A stretch of 64,000 nucleotides of DNA from an uncultured Christensenella sp. (lineage in GTDB: Bacteria; Bacillota; Clostridia; Christensenellales; Pumilibacteraceae). Of the stretch, positions 26,769 to 36,467 are shown one piece after another. The notes below the pieces were generated by a model that saw nothing but the letters and a program-made list of their open reading frames with translations, made no database searches and was not told the origin of the DNA. Position numbers and translations under genes: made by a program. The stretch spans positions 75,947 to 139,946 of the forward strand of contig CAJTLV010000003.1 in assembly GCA_910577435.1 (NCBI GenBank), in the 5' to 3' direction. Every line of letters begins with the position of its first letter. Within the stretch, counting starts at the first letter, position 1.

Positions 26769-27842
26769 CTATTTCCCTATTATCGGTTCTATCGGCGTGT
26801 ACACGCGTTTGAGCTTTTCAAACCTGTTGCGGCGCATAATCGCTATGTCTATAAGTTCGTCTATCAGCGACGAAAATTTTTTGTCGCCCGCAAACAGCGC
26901 GCACGACAGCGAACCCGGTATCGTATTAATTTCGTTGACATACACATCGTCGCCGAGTACGAGGAAATCGACGCGTGCAACGCCCGAACACCCCACCGCC
27001 TCAAACGTCTTTACCGCGAGCGACTTGACTTTTTCTTCCGCCGCCTCGCTTATTTCCGCAGGAATCTTGTGGCGCGTCGTCTTTACGTCGCCGGAATACT
27101 TATCGGCAAACGTCAAAAAGCACTCCCATCCGACCGGTTGTTCGGTGTCGGATACCGTGACGTTTTTGCCGTCGCCGAGTACCGCACAATTGACTTCGGT
27201 GAAGTTTTCGAGTGCTTTTTCTATAATTACGGTATCGTCCCACTCAAACGCGATCCTGAGCGCCGTATAAAGTTCCGTCGAACTTTTGGCGACGGATATT
27301 CCGATCGAACTTCCGAGATTGCACGGTTTTACTATTACGGGAAAACCGAACGATCCGTTTATCGCCTTAACCGTCACCGACACGTCACGCTCGTACTCGG
27401 CGCGTGTGACGGGTATATACGGTGCGACGGCTATTCCCGCGCTTTTGAATATGCGCTTGGAATACAGCTTGTTCATACCGATCGCGGACGCGAGAACGCC
27501 GCTTCCCGTATACGCAATGCCGCACATTTCCAGATAGCCTTGCAGACTGCCGTCCTCGCCGAGCATTCCGTGCATACACAGCAGAGCCGCATCGATCTTG
27601 CACAGCCGCTTGTTCTTCGCGTATAAATACGGCTCGCCTGCGCGTATATGCACGCGTTTTCCGCCGAATTTGCCGCTTTTTACCGCATTCACGCTGTCGA
27701 ACTTGTCGCCGGTCCACCAAAGTCCGTCGCCGTCGATATACACGGGCACGCACGCTCTACCGCACGCAGACAACGCTTGCAGTCCCGTTATTATGCTGAT
27801 GTCGTGTTCGCACGACCGTCCACCGAAAAATACAACTATCAT
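26769..27842 (-). CDS. ddl: D-alanine--D-alanine ligase
   Basis: The 357-residue ATP-grasp enzyme makes D-Ala-D-Ala for peptidoglycan. Visible are VVFFGGRSCEHDISIITG, LLCMHGMLGEDGSLQGYLEM, GMNKLYSKRIFKSAGI, FPVIVKPCNLGSSIGISVAKS (ATP-grasp lysine), FTEVNCAVLGD, the omega-loop region FADKYSG and VNEINTIPGSL near the C-terminus. Nothing suggests a D-Ala-D-Lac type ligase, but residue choice in the omega loop was not checked by alignment. No ribosome site precedes the ATG; a TATAAT lies only 5 bases upstream. A second short frame does not start nearby, so this start is the best choice. Confidence 0.94.
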   Translation of the reverse strand: MIVVFFGGRSCEHDISIITGLQALSACGRACVPVYIDGDGLWWTGDKFDSVNAVKSGKFGGKRVHIRAGEPYLYAKNKRLCKIDAALLCMHGMLGEDGSLQGYLEMCGIAYTGSGVLASAIGMNKLYSKRIFKSAGIAVAPYIPVTRAEYERDVSVTVKAINGSFGFPVIVKPCNLGSSIGISVAKSSTELYTALRIAFEWDDTVIIEKALENFTEVNCAVLGDGKNVTVSDTEQPVGWECFLTFADKYSGDVKTTRHKIPAEISEAAEEKVKSLAVKTFEAVGCSGVARVDFLVLGDDVYVNEINTIPGSLSCALFAGDKKFSSLIDELIDIAIMRRNRFEKLKRVYTPIEPIIGK

Positions 27843-27847
27843 ACGGT

Positions 27848-27853
27848 ATTATA
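27848..27853 (-). promoter_or_regulatory. possible -10 box of ddl
   Basis: TATAAT at 27853-27848 ends 5 bases before the ddl ATG. No good -35 hexamer is found 16-18 bases further upstream, so this promoter is weak evidence for a leaderless ddl mRNA. Confidence 0.3.
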
Positions 27854-27934
27854 TATGAACCGTGCGATAGCCGTGACACAATTTATAATTCGAAAACCGG
27901 GAACGAAATACGAATTCTAAAACCGAAATTTCGA

Positions 27935-28720
27935 TTAAAGGAAATAAAATATGAAAGTAAGTACGGATATGATCAACAGATACAGCGAGAACCACTTGAA
28001 ATTCGCTTTCGCGATCAATTTGAGCATTACGCGCACCGCGAAGTATCCCGACGCGAAAGCGGACAACGCGCCGACTGCTACGCAGAACCAATCTATCTGC
28101 GCGAGCGCACCCGCCTGCGCAACGTCGATCACGCTCAACAACAACGAACCGAGTATGATGGGAATGCTCATCAAGAACGAGAAAGTCGCCACCTCTTTGC
28201 TGTCCGCTCCGGCTACCGTGCCGCCGAAAATCGTAGAACCCGACCGCGAAATGCCGGGAAACACTCCCGCGCCCTGCATCACGCCCATAGCGATAGCGCT
28301 GCCCCAGCCGAGAGGTTTGGGATTTTTATTGCGCTTTGCGACTATCTCGCTTACCAGCATTATTACAGCGGTAAACAGGAAGAAAAAGCACAGATACTTT
28401 GCCGTAGAGAAATATTCTTCGATATAGTCTTTGCACGTGAATCCGACTATAACGGCGGGGATGCACGCTACAATGAGCATAAGCAAGCGTTTGAACGGTT
28501 TACGGAACAATCCGAGAATATCTTTATACAAAACGAGAACGACCGCGACGAGCGTACCCGCGTGCACCATTATGTCGAATATCAGATTGAACTGAGACGC
28601 GTCGGCGGAATTCAAGCCCATAAGTTCGCGCACCAAAATCAAATGCCCGCTCGACGAGACGGGCAAAAACTCGGTAAATCCCTGCACAAGCCCCAGAACC
28701 ATAGCTTGCCACCACAACAT
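27935..28720 (-). CDS. uppP: undecaprenyl-diphosphatase
   Basis: The 261-residue integral membrane protein (BacA/UppP family) removes a phosphate from undecaprenyl diphosphate to recycle the lipid carrier for wall synthesis. Both family motifs are present: GLVQGFTEFLPVSSSGHLIL near the N-terminus and GAGVFPGISRSGSTIFGGTVAG in the second half, within about eight hydrophobic helices. The ATG at 28720 has GGAGG upstream. The gene sits among other wall genes and ends 93 bases before ddl. Confidence 0.96.
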   Translation of the reverse strand: MLWWQAMVLGLVQGFTEFLPVSSSGHLILVRELMGLNSADASQFNLIFDIMVHAGTLVAVVLVLYKDILGLFRKPFKRLLMLIVACIPAVIVGFTCKDYIEEYFSTAKYLCFFFLFTAVIMLVSEIVAKRNKNPKPLGWGSAIAMGVMQGAGVFPGISRSGSTIFGGTVAGADSKEVATFSFLMSIPIILGSLLLSVIDVAQAGALAQIDWFCVAVGALSAFASGYFAVRVMLKLIAKANFKWFSLYLLIISVLTFIFYFL

Positions 28721-28780
28721 AATCAACGCCTCCGACTATGATCTTTCTCTACATTAAATCAATATGCCGAAAAGACCGTA

Positions 28781-30883
28781 TTATGCGCTCGCGCGCCTGC
28801 TTGTCTTATTTTCGACCGAATTGGATTTCGTTTCCGCGTCGCCGTCAGTATTTTTCGGCGAAGCGTAAGACGTCATACGCGACTCGGCAAGTGCTGCGCG
28901 AAGACTTGCCTCGCGCTCTTTCATAGCCTGTTCACGCGCGGCGGACGGAACTATTCCGAACACCTTTTTCTCTACGCCGTTTTCGTCTTCCGCTATCGCA
29001 AGCTCCCACAAATCTTTCAGTCCGTTGTCGAACTTCTTGCGGTCTATCTTTTCGAGCTTGGTCACGAAAATACCCTCGTGAGTCGTTTTATCAACTTGTT
29101 CTTTGTCATAACGCAGTTCTTCGAAAAGTTTTTCGCCCGGACGAAGCCCCGAAATAACTATTTGAATATCCTGATTGGGTACATAACCGTTAAGCCGTAT
29201 AAGACTGCACGCAAGGTCGTAGATATACACGGGATCGCCCATATCGAGAACGAAAACCTCGCCGCTCGACGCGAGTGCGCCCGTTTGCAATACGAGTCTT
29301 ACGGCTTCGGGTATCGTCATAAAATACCGCTTGATATTTCGGTCGGTGACCGTGACCGGTCCGCCGTCGTGTATCTGTTTCAAGAACGTAGGTATTACCG
29401 AACCCGACGAGCCGAGAACGTTGCCGAACCTAACCGCCGCCATTTGCATATCGGAATCGGCGGCACGGGTCTGTACAAGCATTTCGGCAAGCCTCTTGCT
29501 CGCACCCATAACGTTTGCGGGATTGACCGCTTTGTCGGTGGATATTAACACGAAACGCTTAACGCCCGCTTTTTGGCACTGTTCTATGAGATTTTTCGTA
29601 CCGAATACGTTGTTCTTTATAGCTTCAGTCGGCGCGATCTCCATCATCGGCACATGCTTGTACGCCGCCGCGTGGAACACCGTTTCGGGTTTGTATTTAT
29701 CGAGTACACTGCCCAGCTTGTCTGCCTCGCGCACCGTGCCCATAATGAGCGTGTACCGCGACCTGTCGTACTTTTTGGAAAACTCCTGATCGATATTGAA
29801 CATTCCGTTTTCGTGCTGATCGAAAATGACGAGATGCTTGCAACCGAAAATGAGCGCCTGTCGGCACAGTTCCGAGCCTATCGAACCCGCGCCGCCCGTC
29901 ACCATAACCACCTTGCCCTTGACGGACGCGTCGACGAGATCCTGGCGCACGGTAAACTCGTCTCTTCCGAGTAGCGACTCGATTTTTATGTCCTGCAAAT
30001 CGAGCGATGCACCCGTTATCTGCTGTATATCGCTGATCTGCGGCAATACCTTTATGGGAACATTGAACCGCGCGATACGCGAATACATCGTTTTGAGCTG
30101 GGATTTCGTAAGCGCCGTGATGGCAATGACGAAAATATCGGGCTTGTACATCTCGACTATCGAATCGACCGTATTAAGACCGCCCGCAACAACGACGCCG
30201 CCTATCATTTTTCCGTGCTTGTTGTCGTCGTCGTCGATTAGAGCGACCGGCAAATAACCTTCCTGCACGTTGTTCAAGAATCTGTTGAGAAGCGCCGAAC
30301 CGACGTTGCCCGCGCCGATAATTATAGTGCGCTTGGCCGGCGGCATCGTCGCGTCTATTACTCTGCCCTGACGCAAATGTTTGAAGTAACGCAACAGAAT
30401 ATTGAAAAACCTGATAAGACCCGTCGACAGCATTGCGTACAACAGGAAAAGCAGGATGAGCGTCGTCCAAAGATCGACGTCGAACGCCGCGCTCACTACT
30501 CCCTTGACTATCAAAAGCAATACAAACGAAACGACATACGACCCGAAAAAGCGCAGGAACTCGACTCGTCCCGCATACTTCCAAACAACGTTATAGCATT
30601 CGAAAAGCGCAAGCAGGCTTATGGGTACGGTGACCATAATAAGCATCAGCGGTATTTCGAAGTTATAATAGTTGTTGGGTGTATGAACGCTTATCTTGAA
30701 AAATATAGACAGCCGCGCAAGCCAAAAAGACCCGACGACAAATGCCAAGTCCAATAAAAACATCAGAATGACGTTTCTGTAACGCGGAAAAAACAGCTTA
30801 CGAATGTCGTTTTTCGACTTTAAGGGCTTTTTTGCCTTGCTCTTCTCGCCGTTTTTTTGTTGTTTACTGTTTTTGTCGGACAT
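28781..30883 (-). CDS. CapD-type nucleoside-diphosphate sugar 4,6-dehydratase/epimerase
   Basis: The 700-residue membrane protein begins with a basic cytoplasmic segment and four hydrophobic helices (about 38-150). A first Rossmann unit follows (IIIGAGNVGSALLNRF), then the catalytic SDR domain with TGGAGSIGSELCRQAL, AAAYKHVPMMEIAPTEAIKNN, STDKAVNPANVMGASKRLAEML and RFGNVLGSSGSVIPTF. Members such as CapD and PglF act on UDP-GlcNAc as the first step of surface polysaccharide or glycan synthesis. The usual YxxxK is MxxxK here, normal for this subfamily. The start is supported by AGAGGAA. The C-terminal 70 residues are charged and low in complexity. No glycosyltransferases are adjacent. Confidence 0.9.
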   Translation of the reverse strand: MSDKNSKQQKNGEKSKAKKPLKSKNDIRKLFFPRYRNVILMFLLDLAFVVGSFWLARLSIFFKISVHTPNNYYNFEIPLMLIMVTVPISLLALFECYNVVWKYAGRVEFLRFFGSYVVSFVLLLIVKGVVSAAFDVDLWTTLILLFLLYAMLSTGLIRFFNILLRYFKHLRQGRVIDATMPPAKRTIIIGAGNVGSALLNRFLNNVQEGYLPVALIDDDDNKHGKMIGGVVVAGGLNTVDSIVEMYKPDIFVIAITALTKSQLKTMYSRIARFNVPIKVLPQISDIQQITGASLDLQDIKIESLLGRDEFTVRQDLVDASVKGKVVMVTGGAGSIGSELCRQALIFGCKHLVIFDQHENGMFNIDQEFSKKYDRSRYTLIMGTVREADKLGSVLDKYKPETVFHAAAYKHVPMMEIAPTEAIKNNVFGTKNLIEQCQKAGVKRFVLISTDKAVNPANVMGASKRLAEMLVQTRAADSDMQMAAVRFGNVLGSSGSVIPTFLKQIHDGGPVTVTDRNIKRYFMTIPEAVRLVLQTGALASSGEVFVLDMGDPVYIYDLACSLIRLNGYVPNQDIQIVISGLRPGEKLFEELRYDKEQVDKTTHEGIFVTKLEKIDRKKFDNGLKDLWELAIAEDENGVEKKVFGIVPSAAREQAMKEREASLRAALAESRMTSYASPKNTDGDAETKSNSVENKTSRRASA

Positions 30884-30926
30884 ATTTCCTCTCGAAAAAC
30901 GCATATGATCGCGCATTCTGTTCTAT

Positions 30927-30955
30927 ATAATAGCATTTCGCACAATGCTTGTCAA
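30927..30955 (-). promoter_or_regulatory. sigma-A promoter of the CapD-like gene
   Basis: TTGACA at 30955-30950, a 17-base spacer and TATTAT at 30932-30927, leaving a leader of about 40 bases that holds AGAGGAA. Confidence 0.75.
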
Positions 30956-31092
30956 TATAAAACCGACGTTTTTGTTATTTTGTCGAAATTTCAGAAAAAT
31001 ATTACATAAAAGAATTACCGATCAAGTGAGCGGACAAAGCCGTCGCATAACTCTATCGGAAGTCAGACGAATCGCCGCTGCCGCAGACAAAA

Positions 31093-32379
31093 TCAATCCG
31101 ATTTACGGTTATTGATATACTTTTTGAATACGGCGAGAGTCTCGTCTATCTTGCGCGCATCCTCGCACTCGCACATAACGCGGACTTTCGGTTCAGTGCC
31201 GGACATTCTGACTATGAGTCTGCCTATGCCCTGAAGCCGAGCGGTATAGTCCTCGATCATAGCTATCATTTCCTTATCGAACATTATCGACTGGTCGGCA
31301 TACTCGGCGATAGCCTTTTGCGGAAAGAGGTTGAGTTCCATAAACTCGCCGAGCTTGCCGCCTTTGTACAGCGTTTTTGTGAGAAACATACTCGACATTA
31401 TGCCGTCTCCCGTCGTCGCCTGCGGATAAACAATATAGTGTCCGCTCTGCTCGCCGCCGAGATTGTATCCCTTCTTGAACATAAGATCGCAAATGTACTT
31501 GTCGCCTACGGGAGTGCGAACGAGTCTGCGCCCGTCCTTTTCCAACCGACGTTCCAGCGCCGTATTGGACAGGATCGTTCCGACCACGACATTGTCTTTC
31601 AGCGTCATTTCCCGCCCGATGTTGTACAGCACCGAATCGCCGTCCATAATGCGCCCGTCGAATACGAAAGACAGCCTATCGGCGTCGCCGTCGTATGCAA
31701 AGCCGAGTTTATAGTCCGTTCCGACCATCGAGTGCAGTACGTAATCGGGATGCAGTGCGCCGCAACCGCAGTTTATCTTTTCGCCGCGCAGTTTGAAATT
31801 CTCTATCTCGACAGTAGCGCCCAGCCGCTCGAACGCCTGCTTGGCGACGGTTGACGCCGCGCCGTAACCGCAATCGAGCCACACTTTTGCACCCGTCATA
31901 TCGTAATCGACGGTCTCGACAAGATAATCGATATACTGCTTTTGCGCGTCCTCTATATCCCCGACCGAGCCGACGGCACGCGACTCCGTAGGATTTTCGA
32001 TATAATACTCGATACTGCCTTCCTGTTCCTCGCTCAGCTTTACGCCGTTGCCGTCGAAAATTTTAATTCCGTTGTATTCGGGCGGATTGTGCGATGCGGA
32101 AATAACTATTCCGCACAACGCCTTATACTTTATAGCCATTCGCGCAATAGCGGGCGTCGGCAAAATGCCTACGCGGAGTATTTCCGCACCGCCGCGTTTC
32201 AAGCCGCTTATCAGCCCCTCTTCTATTTCGGGACCGGACACGCGGGTGTCGCGCCCGACTACCACAGCGCCTTTTCCGAAGTATGCGACTATGGCAAGAC
32301 CGACCTTGTACGCAAGCGCCGCGTCGAGATTGTCGCCGTACTTGCCGCGAATGCCGTCCGTTCCGAAATATTTACCCAT
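31093..32379 (-). CDS. glmM: phosphoglucosamine mutase
   Basis: The 428-residue enzyme converts glucosamine-6-phosphate to glucosamine-1-phosphate. It starts with MGKYFGTDGIRG and has GRDTRVSGPEIEEGL, the phosphoserine loop ISASHNPPEYNGIKIF, metal loop YDGDADRLSFV, sugar loop GGEQSGHYI and phosphate-binding VRMSGTEPKVRV, all typical for GlmM. GGAGGT precedes the start. It diverges from the COG2426-glmS operon, whose glmS makes its substrate, so both arms of GlcN-1-P supply leave one 187-base intergenic region. Confidence 0.97.
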   Translation of the reverse strand: MGKYFGTDGIRGKYGDNLDAALAYKVGLAIVAYFGKGAVVVGRDTRVSGPEIEEGLISGLKRGGAEILRVGILPTPAIARMAIKYKALCGIVISASHNPPEYNGIKIFDGNGVKLSEEQEGSIEYYIENPTESRAVGSVGDIEDAQKQYIDYLVETVDYDMTGAKVWLDCGYGAASTVAKQAFERLGATVEIENFKLRGEKINCGCGALHPDYVLHSMVGTDYKLGFAYDGDADRLSFVFDGRIMDGDSVLYNIGREMTLKDNVVVGTILSNTALERRLEKDGRRLVRTPVGDKYICDLMFKKGYNLGGEQSGHYIVYPQATTGDGIMSSMFLTKTLYKGGKLGEFMELNLFPQKAIAEYADQSIMFDKEMIAMIEDYTARLQGIGRLIVRMSGTEPKVRVMCECEDARKIDETLAVFKKYINNRKSD

Positions 32380-32432
32380 TTTTACCTCCGAGTAATATCG
32401 TATATGCGTCCGAAAATATTATTTACACAAAA

Positions 32433-32461
32433 ATTGTAATATATTTGCCGCTCTTTGTCAA
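32433..32461 (-). promoter_or_regulatory. sigma-A promoter of glmM
   Basis: TTGACA at 32461-32456, a 17-base spacer and TACAAT at 32438-32433. The predicted leader is about 45 bases and contains GGAGGT. Confidence 0.8.
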
Positions 32462-32528
32462 CGAAAAGCAATTTGAATGTTAAAAAGTATTTTATTTAAT
32501 AAAGTCTAAGGCAAAGAGAACAATATGA

Positions 32529-32558
32529 TTGACATAATATCGGGCAATTTACTATAAT
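32529..32558 (+). promoter_or_regulatory. sigma-A promoter of the COG2426-glmS-apgM operon, predicted leaderless
   Basis: TTGACA at 32529-32534, an 18-base spacer and TATAAT at 32553-32558. The -10 box ends 8 bases before the ATG at 32567, so the leader would be at most 2 bases, and no ribosome site is present. Confidence 0.7.
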
Positions 32559-32566
32559 ATAAAAGT

Positions 32567-33340
32567 ATGGACGCTTTTGTCGAAAACATTGCAAACGCAA
32601 TAAACGGTTCGCTCGGCGGCGAACTTGCCGTGTTTTTGCTGTCGATGATACCGATAGCTGAGGCTAGGTTTGCCATACCGTTCGGTATGAGCATAGGACT
32701 TTCCCCTGCCGAAGCATTCGGTTGGGCGTTTTTGGGTTCGTCGATAACGGTTCCCATACTTCTGCTCGCACTCATTCCGATAATCAACGCGCTGTCAAAG
32801 ACCAAGTTCTTTTCCAAGATAGGCAAATTTCTGTACGATAAGTTCGAAAAGAAATCGCACTCGCTCGGCGACGCAGACGGTTGCGAAGAACGCAGTTCCG
32901 GCGCAAAAAAGAAAAAAATCACCAAAAGCGATGTAAAACGTATGGGCGGCACGGCGCTTTTCGTCGCAGTTCCCCTCCCTCTTACCGGAGTATGGACTGG
33001 CAGTGCTGTCGCGTCCATATGCAAAATAGGATTTTTCAAGGGACTTATAGGCGTTATCGTAGGCAACGCGGCGGCGTGCGGAATAATCACGCTTATTTCG
33101 TTCCTTTTTGCCGACTACGTGACATATATAACAATCGCGTTTTTTGCGATAGCTGTTGCGGTGATAATCGCGCTGATAATTAAATTGATACTTTACAAAC
33201 CGAAAAACAACGCCGAGACAAGCGCGGCAAAAACGGAGACAGTCGAAAATTCCGATGTCTGCGCCGACTCATCCGGCATAAATAAAATAGTGACAAACGA
33301 CAACGACGGCGCCGATGGCGACGGTAGGAGTAACGAATAA
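32567..33340 (+). CDS. COG2426 small multidrug export-type membrane protein
   Basis: The 257-residue protein matches the COG2426 family (PF06695), membrane proteins annotated as small multidrug exporters but without firm function. Conserved blocks are LLSMIPIAEARFAIPFG near residue 25 and LFVAVPLPLTGVWTGSAVAS near 130, each forming a re-entrant hydrophobic segment. A charged cytoplasmic loop with four consecutive lysines separates them, and the last 45 residues are hydrophilic. It overlaps glmS by one base (TAATG), so it is coupled to glmS. That link may point to amino-sugar or envelope stress rather than drugs, an inference. Confidence 0.8.
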   Translation: MDAFVENIANAINGSLGGELAVFLLSMIPIAEARFAIPFGMSIGLSPAEAFGWAFLGSSITVPILLLALIPIINALSKTKFFSKIGKFLYDKFEKKSHSLGDADGCEERSSGAKKKKITKSDVKRMGGTALFVAVPLPLTGVWTGSAVASICKIGFFKGLIGVIVGNAAACGIITLISFLFADYVTYITIAFFAIAVAVIIALIIKLILYKPKNNAETSAAKTETVENSDVCADSSGINKIVTNDNDGADGDGRSNE

Positions 33341-35178
33341 TGTGCGGAATAATAGGCTACACGGGAACCAAACAAGCCGCCCCCGTTCTTCTCGGCGGGC
33401 TTAAACGCCTCGAATATCGCGGCTATGATTCAAGCGGAATCGCCACCGTCAAAGACGGAAAGATTTTGACCGCCAAAGCAAAGGGCAAGATCGCCATACT
33501 CGACGAAAAGATTTCGGGCGGAACAAAACTCGGCGGCACCGTCGGCATAGGACATACGCGCTGGGCGACGCACGGCGTTCCTAACGAGGCAAACGCCCAT
33601 CCTCACCGCTCGGCGGACGGCCGATTCGCCGTCGTGCATAACGGTATAATCGAAAACTTTTTCGACATCAAATCAGAGCTTACCGCGCTCGGTTACGCCT
33701 TTGCGAGCGATACGGACACCGAGACGGTCGCAATGCTTTTGCAACATCTTTATAGGGGCGACGGCGACGTACTGTCGACTATTTGCGCGTTGCAAAAGCG
33801 GCTGTGCGGTTCGTATGCGATCGGTATAGTCTGCGCCGACACGCCCGACGTGCTTTATGCCGTGCGCAAGGACAATCCGCTTGTCGTCGGCTTGGGCAAC
33901 GGCGAAAACTTCATAGCTTCCGACGTGACCGCCGCGCTCGAACACACACACGACTTCGTACTTCTCGGCGACGGCGAGACCGCACGGATAACGCCCGACC
34001 ACGCGGAGTTTTTCGATGCGGACGGCAAACCCGTGAAAAAGCAAACCACCCACATAGATTGGGACATCGGCAGCGCCGAAAAATCGGGTTATGCGCATTT
34101 TATGCTCAAAGAGATATTCGACCAACCGAAAGCGCTCACCGACACGCTCCGTCCACGCATTCACGGCGACAAAATCGTACTTGATGACATCGATTTCGAC
34201 AGCAAATACCTTGATTCTCTTTCCGCCGTCGACATCGTCGGTTGCGGATCTGCGTACCACGCGGGTATAGTCGGCAAACATTTTATCGAAAAGCACTGCA
34301 AAATACGCGTAAACTGCTCGCTTGCCAGCGAATACATTTATTCCGATCCGATAACGGGCGGGGACGTTCTGACGGTCATAATCAGTCAAAGCGGCGAAAC
34401 TGCGGACACTCTCGCCGCTCTGCGGCTAGCAAAATCGCGCGGATCGCGCACGATCGCCGTCGTGAACGTAGTGGAAAGCGCGATAGCACGCGAAGCGGAC
34501 GGCGTATTGTATACCCACGCGGGTCCCGAGATAGCCGTCGCTACGACAAAGGGTTATACTACGCAGGTCGCGGCGCTCTACCTGATAGGACTGAAAATCG
34601 CCGAGCGGAAGCGCACCGTATCCGACGTGAAGTATAAATCGCTCATTCGCGAGTTACTCGCACTTTCCGACAAAGTAAGATCTCAACTTTCCGACGAAAA
34701 TATCGCGGCGGTAAAAAAATACGCCGACAGGTTTTCATCCCACAAATGCGTATTTTTTATCGGGCGCGGCACCGACTATGCCGCATCGCTCGAAGGCGCG
34801 TTAAAGCTCAAAGAGATTTCATACATTCACGCCGAAGCGTATGCTGCGGGAGAACTGAAACACGGCACGATCTCGCTCATCGAAAACGGCACGGTGACGC
34901 TCGCGCTTGTCACCCAGAGCGCGCTCTATCCGAAAATGGAAAACAATATAAAAGCGGTCAAGTCGCGCGAGGGCACTATCCTCGCCGTTTCGTCGCCCGA
35001 CAACGTAAAGATCGCGGTGCACACCGACGGACTGCTGACTATTCCCGAATGCGACGACGATGTTTCCCCTGTTCTTACGGCAGTGGTATTGCAACTTTTC
35101 GCGTACTACATCGCGCTCGGCAGAGGGTGCGACATAGACCAGCCGCGAAACTTGGCAAAATCGGTAACGGTCGAATGA
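33340..35178 (+). CDS. glmS: glutamine--fructose-6-phosphate aminotransferase (isomerizing)
   Basis: The 612-residue enzyme makes glucosamine-6-phosphate, the entry to UDP-GlcNAc. Cys2 of MCGIIGYTG is the amidotransferase nucleophile, and LEYRGYDSSGIA, GIGHTRWATHG and VVHNGIIENF follow. The two SIS domains carry GCGSAYHAGIVGK, SQSGETADTLAALR, GPEIAVATTKGYTTQV and the C-terminal NLAKSVTVE. Length is normal. There is no glmS ribozyme ahead of it; it is translated from an operon whose mRNA appears leaderless. Confidence 0.98.
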   Translation: MCGIIGYTGTKQAAPVLLGGLKRLEYRGYDSSGIATVKDGKILTAKAKGKIAILDEKISGGTKLGGTVGIGHTRWATHGVPNEANAHPHRSADGRFAVVHNGIIENFFDIKSELTALGYAFASDTDTETVAMLLQHLYRGDGDVLSTICALQKRLCGSYAIGIVCADTPDVLYAVRKDNPLVVGLGNGENFIASDVTAALEHTHDFVLLGDGETARITPDHAEFFDADGKPVKKQTTHIDWDIGSAEKSGYAHFMLKEIFDQPKALTDTLRPRIHGDKIVLDDIDFDSKYLDSLSAVDIVGCGSAYHAGIVGKHFIEKHCKIRVNCSLASEYIYSDPITGGDVLTVIISQSGETADTLAALRLAKSRGSRTIAVVNVVESAIAREADGVLYTHAGPEIAVATTKGYTTQVAALYLIGLKIAERKRTVSDVKYKSLIRELLALSDKVRSQLSDENIAAVKKYADRFSSHKCVFFIGRGTDYAASLEGALKLKEISYIHAEAYAAGELKHGTISLIENGTVTLALVTQSALYPKMENNIKAVKSREGTILAVSSPDNVKIAVHTDGLLTIPECDDDVSPVLTAVVLQLFAYYIALGRGCDIDQPRNLAKSVTVE

Positions 35179-35202
35179 CGGCACGTTACGAATGAGGCGA
35201 AT

Positions 35203-36411
35203 ATGAAAAAATTTCTTACTGTACTATGCGACGGAATGGCGGATCGAGACGACGCAAACGGTCGCACGCCTATGGACGAAGCGAACAAGCCTACTATGGA
35301 TATGCTGTGCAAAGCGGGGCTTACGGGGCTTGTCAAAACGGTTCCCAACGGAATGAAAGCCGGTTCTGACGTTTGCAATCTCGCAGCGCTCGGATACGAT
35401 CCGAGCGTATGCTATACTGGCAGATCGCCTCTCGAAGCGCTTTCAATGGGGATCGAACTCGGTGCGTCCGACGTTACATACCGCGTAAATCTTGTCACGC
35501 TTTCGGACGCGGACAGGTTCGAAGACCGCGAAATGCTCGACTACTCTGCGGGCGAAATAACTACCGACGAGGCGCGGCGACTTATCTCGTCGCTCGGCGG
35601 CATTTTCGCACCGCTCGAACTGCACGCGGGCATAAGCTACCGTCACGCCGCCGTTATGCGCGGCGGCGCGCTCGGCACGGAATTCACTCCCCCGCACGAT
35701 ATACTCGGCAAAAAGATAGGCGGCTATCTGCCGCGCGGAAAGTTCGGCGAGCTTTTTACATCGCTTGCTGAGCGCTCTGTCGACGTGCTTCGGAATCATC
35801 CGATAAACGTCGCACGCGTTGCGAAAGGCAGCCGTCCGGCGACGGCAGTATGGGCGTGGGGCGAAGGCACAAAACCGCGTCTGGACGATTTCTTCGCAAA
35901 ATTCGGCAAAAAAGCGACTGTAATATCGGCAGTGGACCTCGTTAAAGGCATAGGAAAAGCCGGAGGAATGAACGTTGTCGACATACCGACGGCAACGGGA
36001 ACAGTCGATACCGATTACGACGCAAAACGAATTGCCGCTCAAAAAGCATTCGATATATGCGACTACGTTTTCGTGCATCTCGAAGGTCCGGACGAATGCG
36101 GACATCAGGGCGACCGTGCAGGCAAGACGCTCGCGATACAACGCATCGACGAGCTGATTCTCGCCCCGCTGTACAACGCTCTCGTAAGTTCGGGCGAGCC
36201 GTTCGCAATATCGGTAATGCCCGACCACGCAACGCCCGTGTCAGTCCGCACGCATACGCCCGAACCGATACCGTTTATGATTTACGACAGCGAAAAAGAT
36301 TACGCGTCGGGCGTGCCTTTCTCTGAAAAACACGCAAAGTCGACGGGCGTGTTCTTCGAACGCGGCGCGCACGTTATCGAAACGCTTTTTTCCGTAGAGA
36401 ATCGAATATAA
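35203..36411 (+). CDS. apgM: 2,3-bisphosphoglycerate-independent phosphoglycerate mutase, ApgM type
   Basis: The 402-residue protein belongs to the archaeal-type metal-dependent phosphoglycerate mutases (COG3635), which interconvert 3- and 2-phosphoglycerate. Metal and catalytic motifs are VLCDGMADR, KAGSDVCNLAALGYDP with the serine that is phosphorylated, HLEGPDECGHQGD and VMPDHATPVSVRTHTPEPIPF. Some relatives in Bacteria have been proposed to act on homoserine, so the exact substrate needs care. GAGGCGA precedes the ATG and the gene is 24 bases after glmS, probably cotranscribed. Confidence 0.88.
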   Translation: MKKFLTVLCDGMADRDDANGRTPMDEANKPTMDMLCKAGLTGLVKTVPNGMKAGSDVCNLAALGYDPSVCYTGRSPLEALSMGIELGASDVTYRVNLVTLSDADRFEDREMLDYSAGEITTDEARRLISSLGGIFAPLELHAGISYRHAAVMRGGALGTEFTPPHDILGKKIGGYLPRGKFGELFTSLAERSVDVLRNHPINVARVAKGSRPATAVWAWGEGTKPRLDDFFAKFGKKATVISAVDLVKGIGKAGGMNVVDIPTATGTVDTDYDAKRIAAQKAFDICDYVFVHLEGPDECGHQGDRAGKTLAIQRIDELILAPLYNALVSSGEPFAISVMPDHATPVSVRTHTPEPIPFMIYDSEKDYASGVPFSEKHAKSTGVFFERGAHVIETLFSVENRI

Positions 36412-36467
36412 TTCCGAATTTAGTTTTTCTGTCCGTAGCGGACTGTCAATCGATACCGAATCGGAAA

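Noticed and set aside
32380..33340. glmS ribozyme
   Set aside because: The glmS start overlaps the preceding gene by one base and the operon leader is about 2 bases long, so there is no place for the ribozyme, and no sequence like its core was seen.
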